Origin: Trema orientale
Lineage: Eukaryota > Streptophyta > Magnoliopsida > Rosales > Cannabaceae
DNA length: 64,000 bases
NCBI GenBank assembly: GCA_002914845.1
Contig: JXTC01000029.1
Span: 62,001-126,000, forward strand
Reading direction: 5' to 3'
In this document: piece by piece, positions 35,971-47,835 of the stretch
Layout: each line of letters begins with the position of its first letter
How positions within the stretch are numbered: position 1 is the stretch's first letter
Position numbers and translations under genes: made by a program
The notes under the pieces: model-generated
What the model was told of the DNA's origin: nothing
The model's database searches: none
The model's input: the letters and a program-made list of their open reading frames with translations, nothing else

Positions 35971-36050
35971 TAAGACCTTACACATCCAAAAAAAGTGTGG
36001 TTAATATTAAACTATATCTACAACCACTACACTAGAGCTATGGTACCTAA

Positions 36051-36739
36051 TACCTCTTAAAGAGTCTTCTAGGTTGGATATTTTATCATGAATTCGTTCG
36101 TATGCTTTAAAGAGAATGTTGTATGAAAATGAATGTCCTATGGTGCCTCTTTCTATACAACTCTAAGTCTAATAATCTACGGCACCATTTTTTGTATTAA
36201 GTGCTGCATTATTTGCTCATTAAATCATGAAAAAGATATGTCATTTTTGAGAGGAAGTCTAAATTGGAGGTCACGAATTTAAGAGGCCAGATTAAGATCG
36301 TTTGTCATATAAAGAAGAAAAATCAATTGATAAGTTCTTCCGTTTTCAGATAAAGGTAGAAGAATTTTGGATTCGTAATTAAGAAATTAATTTTGTATTT
36401 TAGCCAAAGAAAAAGTGGAAAATTAATTAAAAAAGGAGAAGAGTATAGTCTAATTAATTTATTTAAAAGAAAATATGTACAATCTTTTTGTGGGAAAGCG
36501 ATATTGTTATTCGTGGATTCTCCCAGTGGACAACATATTATGTATTTGTTAAAATTCCAACTTCTTTTATACAATTCCAGAGCATATAAGATTTTGATCT
36601 CAATCCACACCATTTCCAACTCGTTTTTCCAGAGAATAAGAGATGAGGAAATTATGTGACGATCTTTAGAGTTGTTATCACTCCAAGTTGAGGGAAAAAG
36701 AAAAGAGAATAAGTTCATTGTGTAATATGTATGTGGTTT
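36051..36739. other. Intergenic stretch, no gene recognised
   Basis: A minus-strand frame of 131 codons at 36323-36718 overlaps a plus-strand frame of 88 codons at 36393-36659; neither shows a motif and both are AT-biased chance frames. Confidence 0.45.
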
Positions 36740-37031
36740 TGTTTTCTAGTAGAAATAGATGATGTGGCAACAGCTGTGAGAGGGCGATCAGAATAGAAAG
36801 ACCTTTGCTTAGTCAGAGTTAGTTAATTCTGTTAGGCAGTTAGGTTAGTTAGAGAGATATCTAATGAGTTGCATTATGAGTGTGTATATAAGCTCATGGG
36901 AAGGGATTCATTAGGCACACTCTCATATATTATATTTGCTCTAATCAATATTCGGAGGGAAATTTTTCTTAGGAAGATACAGAGAGAAAAAAACAGAGGA
37001 AGATTGATTGAGCATTTTTCTGGTTTGGGAT
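36740..37031 (+). mobile_element. Old LTR fragment, left half (outer layer of the nest)
   Basis: LTR-like sequence with a GTGTATATAAGC TATA motif at about 36881-36891 continues, after the nested insertions are set aside, into 44838 onward (AAGTATTGTAACATTCATCTTGTATTG, then GGAATAAAG). That order, TATA, leader, then a TTGTAT/AATAAA-type R region, is LTR-like and plus-oriented. The 5' boundary is uncertain and no internal domains are present. Confidence 0.45.
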
Positions 37032-37187
37032 TGTTATGATCTAAAAAACGAATATATTTTGGAGGAAAGAATTGAATTGTATTATTGAGCAGTACAGATT
37101 ACAAGTATATGTAGTAATATAATGTAACAGACTTAACAACTTGACTAACAAACTTAACTACAATCAACCACGTGTTAAGCTAAGCTT
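37032..37187 (-). mobile_element. Solo LTR, left part (middle layer of the nest)
   Basis: Together with 44800-44832 this forms a 189-bp LTR that starts TGTTATGATC and ends CTCTTGACA, flanked by a 5-bp duplication GGGAT at 37027-37031 and 44833-44837. The minus strand shows TTGTAATCTGTACTG and ATAATACAATTC, typical of a Copia-type R region. It is split by the Copia element at 37188-44794. Confidence 0.7.
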
Positions 37188-38447
37188 TGTCGGATATAAT
37201 TAATATGTAATTTATAAGGTTGCAAAAGAATATAACAAATATCATGCAATATATAAGGTTATAAACGATTATAACAAACTTTATAATAAACTTTAAATAT
37301 AGAGTTACCAAAAGTTTGCTCTAAACTTGAATGGAAATTCAGTAGCTCTGTTTACCGCCGAGGCCCGTGTAGGACACAATGTCCTTAAAACTGATTCGCT
37401 CCCTCTACCTGAATGCTTGAGGACTTTAGCAAGCGTCAGTCTCCCAGGATACAATGACGAAGAGTAGTAGGTGAAGCACCAACACCTCTACTCTACGAAC
37501 TGGATAGCTTTGAACTCAAACATACTAGAACTCTAGCTACGATTTGAACACTCGAAGAACTCTAGAATTGAAGAACACTTGAGAGAAGATAGTAGAGAGA
37601 AATCAGAGAAGATTGTTTCTGATTTTGGTGTGTGGAATGTGGAAGAGGACGTCCCCTTTTATAGTTTCTAAAATGGGGGTTATGTACCTTATGTGTGTTA
37701 ATCCCCATAATGGTCATGATGCCTAATTGTTGGCTGTTATGCCAACCCAAGTTGGTTGTTCCAACTTCTAAAACGTTCAAAACGTTTAACAAAATGTCCA
37801 AAAAACGTTTAACAAATAAACCAAAACGTTTTCCAAATTGATTCTGACAGTTTTGGGCATTAAGTACATAGGTTACATCATTTGAAGAAGCAAAACCATC
37901 CAAAAATGAAAGAAAAAACTAACTGGGCCGCAGCAAAAGGTTGGGCTTACTATGGTCCAAGTTTCAGCCCGGTATTCGTGTCTGCAGGTACGAGTACACA
38001 CGAGCCCATGCAAATTCAGGCCCAAGCCCGAAGATTTGCACCCCCCCTGTGCGCGCCTGAGAGAACATCTGTGGTAGTTATTCTTACCACCATCACAAAA
38101 CAAGGTTCTTTATAAACCACTTGAACCAAGAATTTCCCACCAATGTAGGACTCTCACATTTTCCTTTCATTTTTCCATTTCAATGGTGCATTTTTGAGCA
38201 ACAATTTCTCATTCATCTGTGCACCATTTTGAGCGTGTGAATATAGAAATCGATTTACTCGCAGAGGAGAACAAGAATTCACCAATACCTTTCATCAATA
38301 AGATGTGGGTCCCACTCAATTTTTAGCTTCAAAATGGCTCATGAAAATGAGTTCTAATACACACAATTGGACTTTATAATGTACATAGGCTTCTAAGCCC
38401 AAGACAAGCCCAATACATATTAACCCATATTAACCCATTTTCCAACA
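37188..38447 (-). repeat. 3' LTR of the Copia element (1260 bp)
   Basis: In element orientation it begins TGTTGGAAAATGGG and ends TATCCGACA. Frames within it (37562-37903, 37873-38103) have counterparts in the other LTR at 43962-44249 and 44219-44449. They are LTR sequence, not genes. Confidence 0.95.
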
Positions 38448-38457
38448 ATCCCCCACA
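38448..38457 (-). other. Polypurine tract of the Copia element
   Basis: The minus strand reads TGTGGGGGAT immediately before the 3' LTR, the expected plus-strand priming site position. Confidence 0.75.
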
Positions 38458-39050
38458 TAAATAGAAATTGTAAAAAGAGAAACTACAGACTCTAGACAAG
38501 GTGATAGAGTTCAACGAACAAATCCTGCATAGGATAGGTAGGTGTTACCCTTTGAACCTTCCCTTGTGAGAGTATATTTACTTTACACACTGATCAGTAG
38601 ATACGATGTCTTTGAACTGTTCTGTCGTTCATGTAAACGATGATATACTTCACACAGGATCGTTCTTAACATATCCAGTTCTTACGGTTATGTTCATTTT
38701 GACCTTGAACATCTCTATCTAGTTCTGCAAGAATACTTAAGGAATTAAGCCCTCATAATTCTCCTTTGAAGCAGCCCCACTTCTCTCTTATATAGGTGAT
38801 TTCTTAGTTAAGAGTAACCTGCATTACTCCGCTCAGTTTCCCGACGCTTAAGAATCATTAAAAGCCTTTGCTTATCCTATTCCTTACGAGCATCACTGTT
38901 TTTCATCACAGGAATGGACATGAGGATAATACCCTCACAAGAGGATAACCTCCACAGTGATCCAACTAAGTCTTTACAATTAGGTTGTCCCTTTGAATCT
39001 ATATCTTGGAATCTCTAGTTAACTAGGTTGGGTTTCCATTGTATAGACTT

Positions 39051-42000
39051 TTACTTCATGGGCTTTAGTTCCATTCCTCTCGATGATTTATCAACTAACT
39101 CTCTATTTAACCCTTTGGTTAGTGGATCCGCCAGGTTATCCTTAGACTTCACATAGTCTATAGAAATAACTCTCGTTGAGAGTAGTTGTCTAATGGTATG
39201 ATGTCTACGACATATATGTCTAGACTTACCATTATATATGTTACTCTGTGCCCTTCCAATAGCCGATTGACTATCGCAATGTATAGATATTGGCGGCAAA
39301 GGCTTAGGCCAATCTGGAATATCTTCTAAGAAATGGCGTAGCCATTCAGCCTGTTCTCCACATTTATCTAGAGCTATAAACTCAAATCCCATCGTGGATT
39401 AGGCTATAATCGTTTGTTTTGAAGATTTCCATGATATAGCTGCTCCGGCTAATGTGAACACATACCCACTAGTAGACTTTGAGTCTTTTATATCAGATAT
39501 CCAGTTTGCATCGCTGTATCCTTCTAAAACTGCAGGATATTTGTTATAGTGTAATCCGTAATTACGAGTATATCATAAGTACCTAAGTACTTTCACAATT
39601 CCTTTCCAATGCTCAGCACTTGGATTACTCGTATATCTACTCAGTCTACTGACTGTGTAGGCTATATCTAGCCTTGTGCAACTCATCAAGTACATCAGAC
39701 TACCAATCGCCCTTGAGTATTCTACTTGAGAAACACTCTCACCTTTATTCTTAAAAAGGTGTTGACTCATATCTATCGGTGTTCTGGATACTCCAGAATC
39801 ATCTTTGTTGAATTTCTCTAAAATTTTGTCCACATAATGTGACTGATTAAGTATGAGTCCATCAGTCATTCTTGTAATTTTAATTCCCAAAATTACATCA
39901 CTTAGACCTATATCTTTCATGTCAAATTTGGAGTTCAACATATTCTTAGTAGATTTGACCATCCTGTCGTTACTACCAACAATGAGCATGTCATCAACAT
40001 AAAGACACAAAATGACGTAGCCATTTTCAGTGTTTTTGACATAGACATATTTGTCACACTCATTGATTTTAAAACCATTAGCAAGCATTACTCTGTCAAA
40101 CTTTTTATACCACTGCTTTGGTGCTTACTTCAAGCCATACAGAGACTTGATCAGTTTACAGACTTTCTTTTCTTGTCCAGGAGCAACAAAACCTTCAGGT
40201 TGTTCCATATAGATTTCTTCATCTAGATCTCTATTAAGAAAGGCTGTTTTTCCATCCATTTGGTGTACTTCAAGATTCTGCAGAGCGGCAATCGCAAGTA
40301 TCATCCTTATGGAATTTATTCTTATCACAGGAGAATAAGTATCAAAGTAATCTAGGCCCTCTTTTTGCCTATAACCTTTGATAACTAATCTAGCCTTATA
40401 TTTATCAATTGTTCTATCTGTTTTCATTTTCCTTTTGAAAATCCATTTCGAACCAAGTGGCTTGCATCTTAGAGGAAGATTCACTAGTTCCCACGTATGG
40501 TTTTGCAAAATGGAATCAATTTTGCTCTTAATGGCCTCTTTCCACAAAGGTCCCTCAACAGAGCTCACAGCCTCTTGGAAGCTTTGAGGTTCACTTTCTA
40601 ACATGTAAACTAAAAAATTCGGACCAAAAGATTTTTCAGTTCTCGCTCTTTTACTGCATCTAGGCTCATCTTCAACGACTTGTTCTTGGTCCTGACTATC
40701 CTCAGTGATAGCCTCATAAGTTCCTTTAGATGTACTAGGTACTTCCTTGGATTTATACGGAAATTCATGTTCAAAAAACGGTGCATTTCTCGATTCCATT
40801 ATCGTGTTCTTGTGTATGTCTGGGATTTGTGACTCATATACAGAAAATCGATAAGCACTACTATTATGTGCATAACCAATAAAAATACAATCTATTGTCT
40901 TTGGTCCTATTTTCACCTTTTTAAGTGTAGGTACTAATACCTTAGCAAGACATCCTCATACTCGCAAGTATTTGTAGGAAGGCTTTTTACCTTTCCACAA
41001 TTCATAAGGTGTCTTTTCTTCTTTCTTGTGGGGTACCTTATTTAAAAGGTAATTAGCTGTTAAAACAGCTTCCCTCCACATGTTCTGAGGCAATCCAGAA
41101 CTTAACAGTAATGCATTCATCATTTCTTTCAAGGTACGATTTTTCCTTTTTAGCAATGCCATTTGACTGAGGTGAATAAGGCGGAGTGACCTCATGTATT
41201 ATTCCGTATTGTGCACAGAATTCACCAAAAGGTGATTCATACTCTCCACCACGGTCACTTCTAATCATCTTAATCTTCTTATTAAGTTGATTTTCAACCT
41301 CATTCTTATAGAGAATAAACTTCTCTATTGCTTCGTCCTTGGATTTTAGCAAATACACATAACAATATTTTGTGCTATCATCGACAAAAGTAATAAAATA
41401 CTTATTGCCTCCCCTTGTTTGTACAAATTTTAAGTCACAAATGTCACTGTGAATTAAATCAAGGGGTTCAGTATTTCTTTCAATGGTTTGAAAAGATGAC
41501 CTTGTTAATTTTGCCTCAACACAAGTTTGACACTTATGTTTTGTATCAATTTGGAAATCAGGAATATGATTCAAGTTAATTAATCTACGTATAGTATCAT
41601 AATTAATATGTCCTAGTCTACCATGCCATAAAGTAGAGGACTCAATCAAATAAGCAGAATCACTAGCTTTATTGATATTGGGCTTTACAGTCATTACATT
41701 TAGTTTAAATATACCCCCACATTCATATCCCTTTCCCACAAACAGACCATTTTTGGTCAATACAAATTTATCTGACTCAAACACCATGCGGAATCCGTGC
41801 TTATTCAGAAGTGAACCAGATGCAAGGTTCTTACGGATATCCGGTACATACATTGCATTGTTCAAAGTCAGTTCCTTCCCAGAGGTTATCTTTAGCACCA
41901 CTTTGCCCAGACCTTGTACTTCAGAGATGGCAGAATTACCCATGAAGAGCTTCTCTCCATTGTCTACAGGTTCAAAGGTTGTGAATATGCCTTTGTCGGA

Positions 42001-43077
42001 ACAAACATGTCTTGAAGCTCCAGTGTCAATCCACCATTCCTTTAGATTGGAACCCACAAGATTGACTTCAGAAACGACTGCAGATAGACTTATGTCTTCT
42101 ACATCTTTTGTGATGCCATCCACCACGTTGGCTTCATTCTTCTTCTTCTTTGGAAGTCGGCAATCTGACGCCCTGTGACCCATCTTGTCACAGTTAAAGT
42201 ATTTTCCTTGGAAGTTTTGCTTCTTGCCCACTCCGCCTTTAGGTCCTAGCTTGGACCCTTTCTTTGGCTTGTTCTTCTTAACCTTGGAGCTTTGATCATG
42301 CTCCACAATATTTGTCTTTGCCCCAGACGTACTAGACGAGGCTCCTGCCTTTTCAGCACGTCTGTTGTCTTCTTCAATACGGAGCCTTATAACAAGGTCT
42401 TCAAGGCTCATGGCTTTTCGCTTGTGCTTTAGGTAGCTTTTGAAATCCTTCCAAGAAGGGGGTAGCTTCTCAGTAATAGTAGCTACTTGAAAGGGTTCAC
42501 AAAGGGCCATCCCCTTTGCCTGAATCTCATGGAGAATCAACTGAAACTCCTGAACTTGATTGATTACAGTTTTGGAGTCGACCATTTTATAATCGAGGAA
42601 GCGTCCCACCAAAAATTTCTTGGAACCAGCATCCTCAGTTGTATATTTATGGTCTAGTGACTCCCACAGCTTCTTTGCCGTTTTCTTATTATGATATACA
42701 CTATATAATGAATCGGTCAAACTATTCATTACATAGTTCTAGCATAGGTAGTCAGATTGTTTCCAAGCATACACCGCAGCAAGAACTTGGAAATCTTGTT
42801 CATCTTCTATGATTTTTGGAGCCTCTTCAGTCAAGAACCTCGCAAGGTTCAATGTAGTCAGATAAAACAGCATTTTTTGCTGCCACATTTTGAAGTTCAA
42901 CCCATTGAACTTCTCAGGCTTCTCTCCATGGTGCGCTGCTGGTACCATTAGAGTCATAAGAGGATTTGGCACTCGAGCCACAGCAAGGACTGGCACTGCC
43001 ACTGCGGATGCCACAGCAGGCTGTTGAGGACTAGCCATGTTCTCGGCATTGACAACATTAGCATTGTTGTTCGCCAT
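39051..43077 (-). pseudogene. Copia gag-pol polyprotein, disrupted
   Basis: On the minus strand from 43077: a gag N-terminus ([18 protein letters not shown]), a UBN2/gag domain, a zinc knuckle at about 42200-42170 whose first cysteine is replaced by tyrosine ([13 protein letters not shown]), an aspartic protease with DTGAS at about 42030, and an integrase core at about 41480-41170 with the Asp-Asp-Glu pattern ([22 protein letters not shown]). Next come a reverse transcriptase with its YVDD box near 39990 and an RNase H domain (SIHCDSQSAIGRAQ) at about 39280. Breaks are in-frame stops at 42739-42741, 40956-40958, 40125-40127, 39573-39575 and 39399-39401, plus a one-base frameshift in an A/T homopolymer region near 41140-41152. 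The element cannot make a full polyprotein. Confidence 0.93.
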
Positions 43078-43375
43078 CTCTGAAATTAATCAATCAAAGA
43101 TTATTAATTTCAGTACAAATTTGTTCCTAGGAAAGGCCGGAGGATTCACAAACAGGTCCCACTTAAAATCCCGTCTCCTAGACAGAATTTCAAAGAAACT
43201 CCTAGGAAAGATGTGGAGGGGTCACAGTTGCTTCCTCTTCAAACTCGGTCTTCTTAGACAGAACACAAATTCTCTTCCACAAGAATTCCACACCAAGAAT
43301 AATTGTAATAACAAAGTAGGAGAGCAATATATATACTCAAATAACTAGAATTATATATATTGCAAATAAGAGCAT

Positions 43376-43530
43376 AAAGAATTTAATAGATAAATTCTAA
43401 CATGCAACCTAGCATAAAAAATAAAATTCTAATATGCAACCTAGCATAAAGACTTTAATAAAATAAATTCTAACATGCAACCTAGCATAAAGAATTTAAT
43501 AAATTCTAACATGCAACCTTATAAAGCATA
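43376..43530 (-). repeat. Tandem repeats in the Copia leader
   Basis: About four imperfect units of 31-42 bp carry AATTCTAACATGCAACCTAG and CATAAAGAATTTAATA. They lie between the 5' LTR and gag, in the untranslated leader where packaging and dimerisation signals usually sit. No role is shown by sequence. Confidence 0.8.
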
Positions 43531-43546
43531 GATTCAGTTTTAAGAT

Positions 43547-44794
43547 TGTCAGATATAATTAATATGTAATTTATAAGGTTGCAAAAGAATATAACAAATA
43601 TCTTGCAATATATAAGGTTATAAACGATTATAACAAACTTTATAATAAACTCTAAATATAGAGTTACCAAAAGTTTGCTCTAAACTTGAATGGAAATTCA
43701 GTAGCTCTGTTTATCGCTGAGGCCCGTGTAGGACACAGTGTCCTTAAAACTGATTCGCTCCCTCTACCTGAATGCTTGAGGACTTTAGCAAGCGTCAGTC
43801 TCCCAGGATACAATGAAGAAGAATAGCAGGTGAAGCACAAACACCTCCACTCTACGAACTAGATAGCTTTGAACTCAAACACACTAGAACTCTAGCTACG
43901 ATTTGAACACTCGAAGAACTCTAGAACTGAAGAACACTTGAGAGAAGATAGTAAAAAGAAATCAGAGAAGATTGTTTCTGATTTTGGTGTGTGGAATGTG
44001 AAAGAGGACGTCCCCTTTTATAGTTTCTGAAATGGGGGGTATGTACCTTATGTATGTTAATACCCCATAATGGTCATGAAGCCTAATTGTTGGCTGTTTG
44101 GCTGTTCCAGCTTCTAAAACGTTCAAAATGTTTAACAAAACGTCCAAAAAACGTTTAACAAATAAACCAAAACGTTTTCCAAATTGATTCTGGCAGTTTC
44201 GGGCATTAAGCACATAAGTTACATCATTTGAAGAAGCAAAACCATCCAAAAATAAAAGAAAAAATTAACTGAGCCGCAACAAAAGGTTGGGCTTACTATG
44301 GTCCAAGTTTCGACTCGGTATTCGTGTTCGCAGGTGCGGGTATACACGAGCCCATGCAAATTCAGGCCCAAGCCCGAATATTTGCACCCCTCCTGCGCGC
44401 ACCTGAGAGAGCATCTGTGGTAGTTATTCTTACCACCATCACAAAACAAGGTTCTTTATAAACCACTTGAACCAAGAATTTCCCACCAATGTGGGACTCT
44501 CACATTTTCCTTTCATTTTTCCATTTCAATGGTGCACTTTTGAGCAACAATTTCTCATTCATCCGTGCACCATTTTAAGCGTGTGAATATACGAAATCGA
44601 TGTACTCGCGGAGGAGAACAAGAATTCACCAATACCTTTCATCAACAAGATGTGGGTCCCACTCAATTTTTAGCTTCAAAATGGCTCATGAAAATGGATT
44701 CTAATACACACAATTGGACTTTATAATGTACATGGGTTTCTAAGCCCAAGACAAGCCCAATACATATTAACCCATATTAATCCATTTTCCAACA
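43547..44794 (-). repeat. 5' LTR of the Copia element (1248 bp)
   Basis: Collinear with 37188-38447. The sequence that follows it on the minus strand (ATCTTAAAACTGAATC) does not match the usual plant primer site for initiator methionine tRNA. Confidence 0.95.
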
Positions 44795-44799
44795 AGCTT

Positions 44800-44832
44800 A
44801 ACTAACTAATAACAAACTAATCACTCTTGACA
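44800..44832 (-). mobile_element. Solo LTR, right part (middle layer of the nest)
   Basis: This completes the 189-bp LTR begun at 37032 and ends ...CTTGACA, followed by the GGGAT duplication at 44833-44837. Confidence 0.65.
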
Positions 44833-44837
44833 GGGAT

Positions 44838-45108
44838 TATTTTTTCGGGAAAGTATTGTAACATTCATCTTGTATTGTACTAGTTGATGGAATAAAGTTG
44901 CTGCTGTGTGCTCCTAGAGTGGATGTAGGTCAAGAGCAATCTTGGCTGAACTACTATAATCTTTTGGTATTATTTTTCTTTGCTGGTTTTTTTTTTTTTT
45001 TTGATTGATTGTTCTTGCTCGAAGTTGTGTTCTTGTTGAGGTGTTCCTGAACGTTTGCAAGGTCTGGTCTCTGGTTTGTTTTTGGAGCTGAAATCACACA
45101 TTGGGGTA
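44838..45108 (+). mobile_element. Old LTR fragment, right half (outer layer of the nest)
   Basis: Continues the plus-oriented LTR-like sequence interrupted at 37031. It reads GTATTGTAACATTCATCTTG, GGAATAAAG, then a T-rich block. The 3' boundary is uncertain; ATCACACA at about 45093-45100 is one candidate end. Confidence 0.4.
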
Positions 45109-45254
45109 AAGATAATTTTTATTTTAAATAGACTATTCTCTTGTCACAAATTAAAAAAAAAAGAGAGAGAATAATTATACTTACATATCTTGATTTATGT
45201 CAAGATTGTACTGTGAACATAAAATAAGAAGAAACTAGCTCGTCAACGACTTTT

Positions 45255-45735
45255 ATTGAAAAGAATTTGAAAAAAAAAATACTGTAGGTCATGTATTTTT
45301 TTTTTTCCCATTTCTGTATTGCATTTGTTTAGAAAAATGACTGTTTTCTAAAAATATCATTTTTTAAAGTGGTTACTAATTATTAGTATTTAAAACTAGT
45401 TTCTAGCTAGTTACTAATTACCAATTATAACACATTCTTTTTCTTTTATTGTTATATTTTTCCCCTATTTTTTGTATTTTTTATTTTTTTTCCTATTTTT
45501 ATTACTAGGCAAAATATTTTTCTTCTCTTTTTTTTTTTAAAAAAAATTTTAAATACCTTTAGTTACTGATTGCTGTTCGAAAACTGGTTACTAGTTGCTA
45601 TTTTAAAAACTAATATTTTTCTAAAACTATTTTAAAAAATGATATAAAAAATGCAATAGGGGATTTGAAAAAAAAAAAACTTACCTACAGTATTTTTGTA
45701 TTTTTTTTGTTTCGTAGGTTTTAAGTCTTAGAAAC
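45255..45735. repeat. Dispersed TIR repeat, copy 4 (diverged)
   Basis: It keeps the order of the other copies: GAATTTGAAAAA...ATACTGTAGGTC at the left, TTTAGAAAAATGACTG, an AGTTACTAATTACC interior, TTTTCTAAAACTATTTTAAAAAATG, then TTTCGTAGGTTTTAAGTC. A T-rich stretch at 45440-45540 makes it longer than its relatives. Confidence 0.5.
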
Positions 45736-47835
45736 CCTAAAAAACCACAATGACCCTAAGAAAGATATTGAAAAATTAATGAAATCTTCACTATTTAGCT
45801 ATATCATTTATTTAATCTAAATAATTGTGTTATTTTAACAACAAAGTAAAATGAAAATCTGACTGTGAAAAAAGTAAAATACTAGTTAAATTTAACTAAA
45901 ATAAATGTGTTTGTGTAATTGTTTTTTTGAGTTTTATGAGAATTAGTATAAATATTTTTGGTTCAATAGATGTCACTATATACTGTTAGGAATCTCACTT
46001 ATTATCTCAAATTTTAATACCACCTAACGTAACATATGATTTATCACGATTCAATTAGTGAATTAAAACTACCACTAGCTAATAGGTTTAATAATATTCA
46101 TCAATTAAATACAGACAAAGAACTTGCAACATCAGGTGATATTAAAAAAGAGAAAGCATAGCTAAGATTCCAAGTATTATCCAATTCGGCATAAACTAGA
46201 ACATTAAAAAACGTGAAAATTTATCACCAATATAAGGCTAACACAGGTCCAGGAGATCGCCAAAAAATGACTACCAACGCCTCAAAAGACGTATACTTGG
46301 ATATAATTAGAGTTCTATTCTTATTTAAAGATGAATGGATGAAAGTACAATACAATGCAATCATGATTACTATTGTAATTGTGGGTAATTAACTTGGGTT
46401 AGTGGGTTTAACCTCCAACAATTAAGCATAAGTGGGTAGTTTTTTATCTAGAAGAAAATTCCTCATTGGACCAACACTTAGAAACCTACTAGTATAGGTG
46501 ATAATGTGAACATTTTAAGGAGAACAAGTTGTACGAGCCCAAAGAGCTACTAGATGAAGCTACATATTCATATATGAATTTCATTAGCTCCCCTAGTGTA
46601 ATCCAATAAATATTACTTAGCAACACTATCAAGCATTCTTATCACATTTATTCATCTTTAGATATGCACCCATCAACTAAATGTACTGAATCCCGTTTAT
46701 ACTAGCATCCCAACTCAAAGGAACTTACTCAGTAGGCATATCCAACAATACGTCATAACACGACTCAACATTAATCGTATACTTTACTCGTGTTTTCACA
46801 TTGATTAACTAAATCTCCGCACGCTACGTATAGCCGTTGTGAAAGTTAAGGATCCAAGCATATTTTTACACTCTACGAAGATATTAGTGTAATTTTAAAA
46901 GAAAAAAATTGTTTCCACCAAATAACTTTACTTTTAATTCATTAGTATTGTTTAGTTTTTTATTCTTTATTTTTTTTATTTTTGAAAGGAGTTTAATGTA
47001 TAGTTGGATTCATCAATTAGGATTCACTTGAAAGGAGTTTATGTATATATACAAACACGAGAGTATAAATCTGTATAGCATAATAGAATTTTCTCCTAAC
47101 AGAGAAGGAAAACCCACTTCAGGGTCAAACTAGTACATCTGATCTGCGCTGCTCGTACTACTTTGTTTGATGTTTCAACTCCAAAGAGATAAGATCAGGC
47201 ACCTTATAAGCTATGTACCACACTCTCATTCTCTCGTTTTTTTTTTTTTTTTTCGAAACATCATTCTCTCGTTTATGGAGGTGGACAATAACATGGTTCA
47301 AGACTTTATAATGTTTCATCAAACGAATTGACAAGAAGAACAGTGTTGTAACTCCATGGCACACAAGTCACTTGCGCAACTTGCATAAATGGCCCTACTA
47401 TTCTACATCCATCATTTTCTTCCCCTGTCAAATCAAGAAGCTTCTCCTTGTAAATTCACTGGGAAAAAACCAACTTTTTTGACTTTGGCTAATTTTATTT
47501 TTTCCGCCAACTTGATAGAGATGGAGACATTATGTGATCTTATCTTGACAAAATATATATATGTCTATGCTTTTATTTCATTTCTTTTTTGAGACCTTTG
47601 AACAATAGTTTGGTTCTTTTTTATTAAAGAAAGAGCACTTTTCTCATGGATGTATGAAATCCACATGAATTTATGGACCCTGATTTGATTTATTTGATAC
47701 ATCCCAGGACTCCCCAGTCGTGAACTCAATTAATGGCCACTTTCTTGAGACTCCTTGATTCTAACAAACAATTTAGTTTGATTTCTTTCTGGTCTGATTA
47801 AATAGACTCATATTTGCCATTTGGGATCATTCAAC
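45736..47835. other. Intergenic region, no gene recognised
   Basis: Only short frames occur (47158-47364 minus, 47389-47592 plus), with no motif. A run of T at 47238-47252 interrupts a duplicated CATTCTCTCGTTT block. Part of 46100-46900 has mixed base composition that could be an old transposon, but no domain or terminus could be named. Confidence 0.4.

Larger units (their letters stand above)
35162..36050 (-). mobile_element. tRNA-like SINE remnant (minus strand), split by an insertion
   Basis: On the minus strand the head at 36047-36021 reads GGTACCATAGCTCTAGTGTAGTGGTTG, which contains an A-box-like GCTCTAGTGTAGTGG. At 35210-35181 there is a B-box-like AAGTTCGAATTCTC followed by a poly-A (the T run at 35169-35180). 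The two halves are separated by about 750 bp bounded by a 16-bp direct repeat, TAAGACCTTACACATC, at 35204-35219 and 35971-35986. I read this as one SINE interrupted by a later insertion that duplicated the site. SINE family not identified. Confidence 0.5.
37188..44794 (-). mobile_element. Full-length decayed Ty1/Copia LTR retrotransposon (7.6 kb)
   Basis: The element has two LTRs, 37188-38447 (3' LTR) and 43547-44794 (5' LTR), with TG...CA ends on both and a perfect 5-bp target duplication AGCTT at 37183-37187 and 44795-44799. On the minus strand the order is gag, protease, integrase, reverse transcriptase, RNase H, the Copia order. A purine tract (TGTGGGGGAT on the minus strand, 38448-38457) directly precedes the 3' LTR. 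The LTRs differ by scattered substitutions and an indel of roughly 15 bp near 37738-37752, so insertion was not very recent. The coding region carries five in-frame stops and a frameshift. It sits inside a 189-bp solo LTR. Confidence 0.95.

Noticed and set aside
36323-36718. 131-codon minus-strand frame overlapping an 88-codon plus-strand frame
   Set aside because: Both are AT-biased; neither has a domain, and mutual overlap argues for chance.
37562-38103. Frames at 37562-37903 and 37873-38103 with near-copies at 43962-44449
   Set aside because: The similarity exists because they lie in the two LTRs of the Copia element; they are not duplicated genes.
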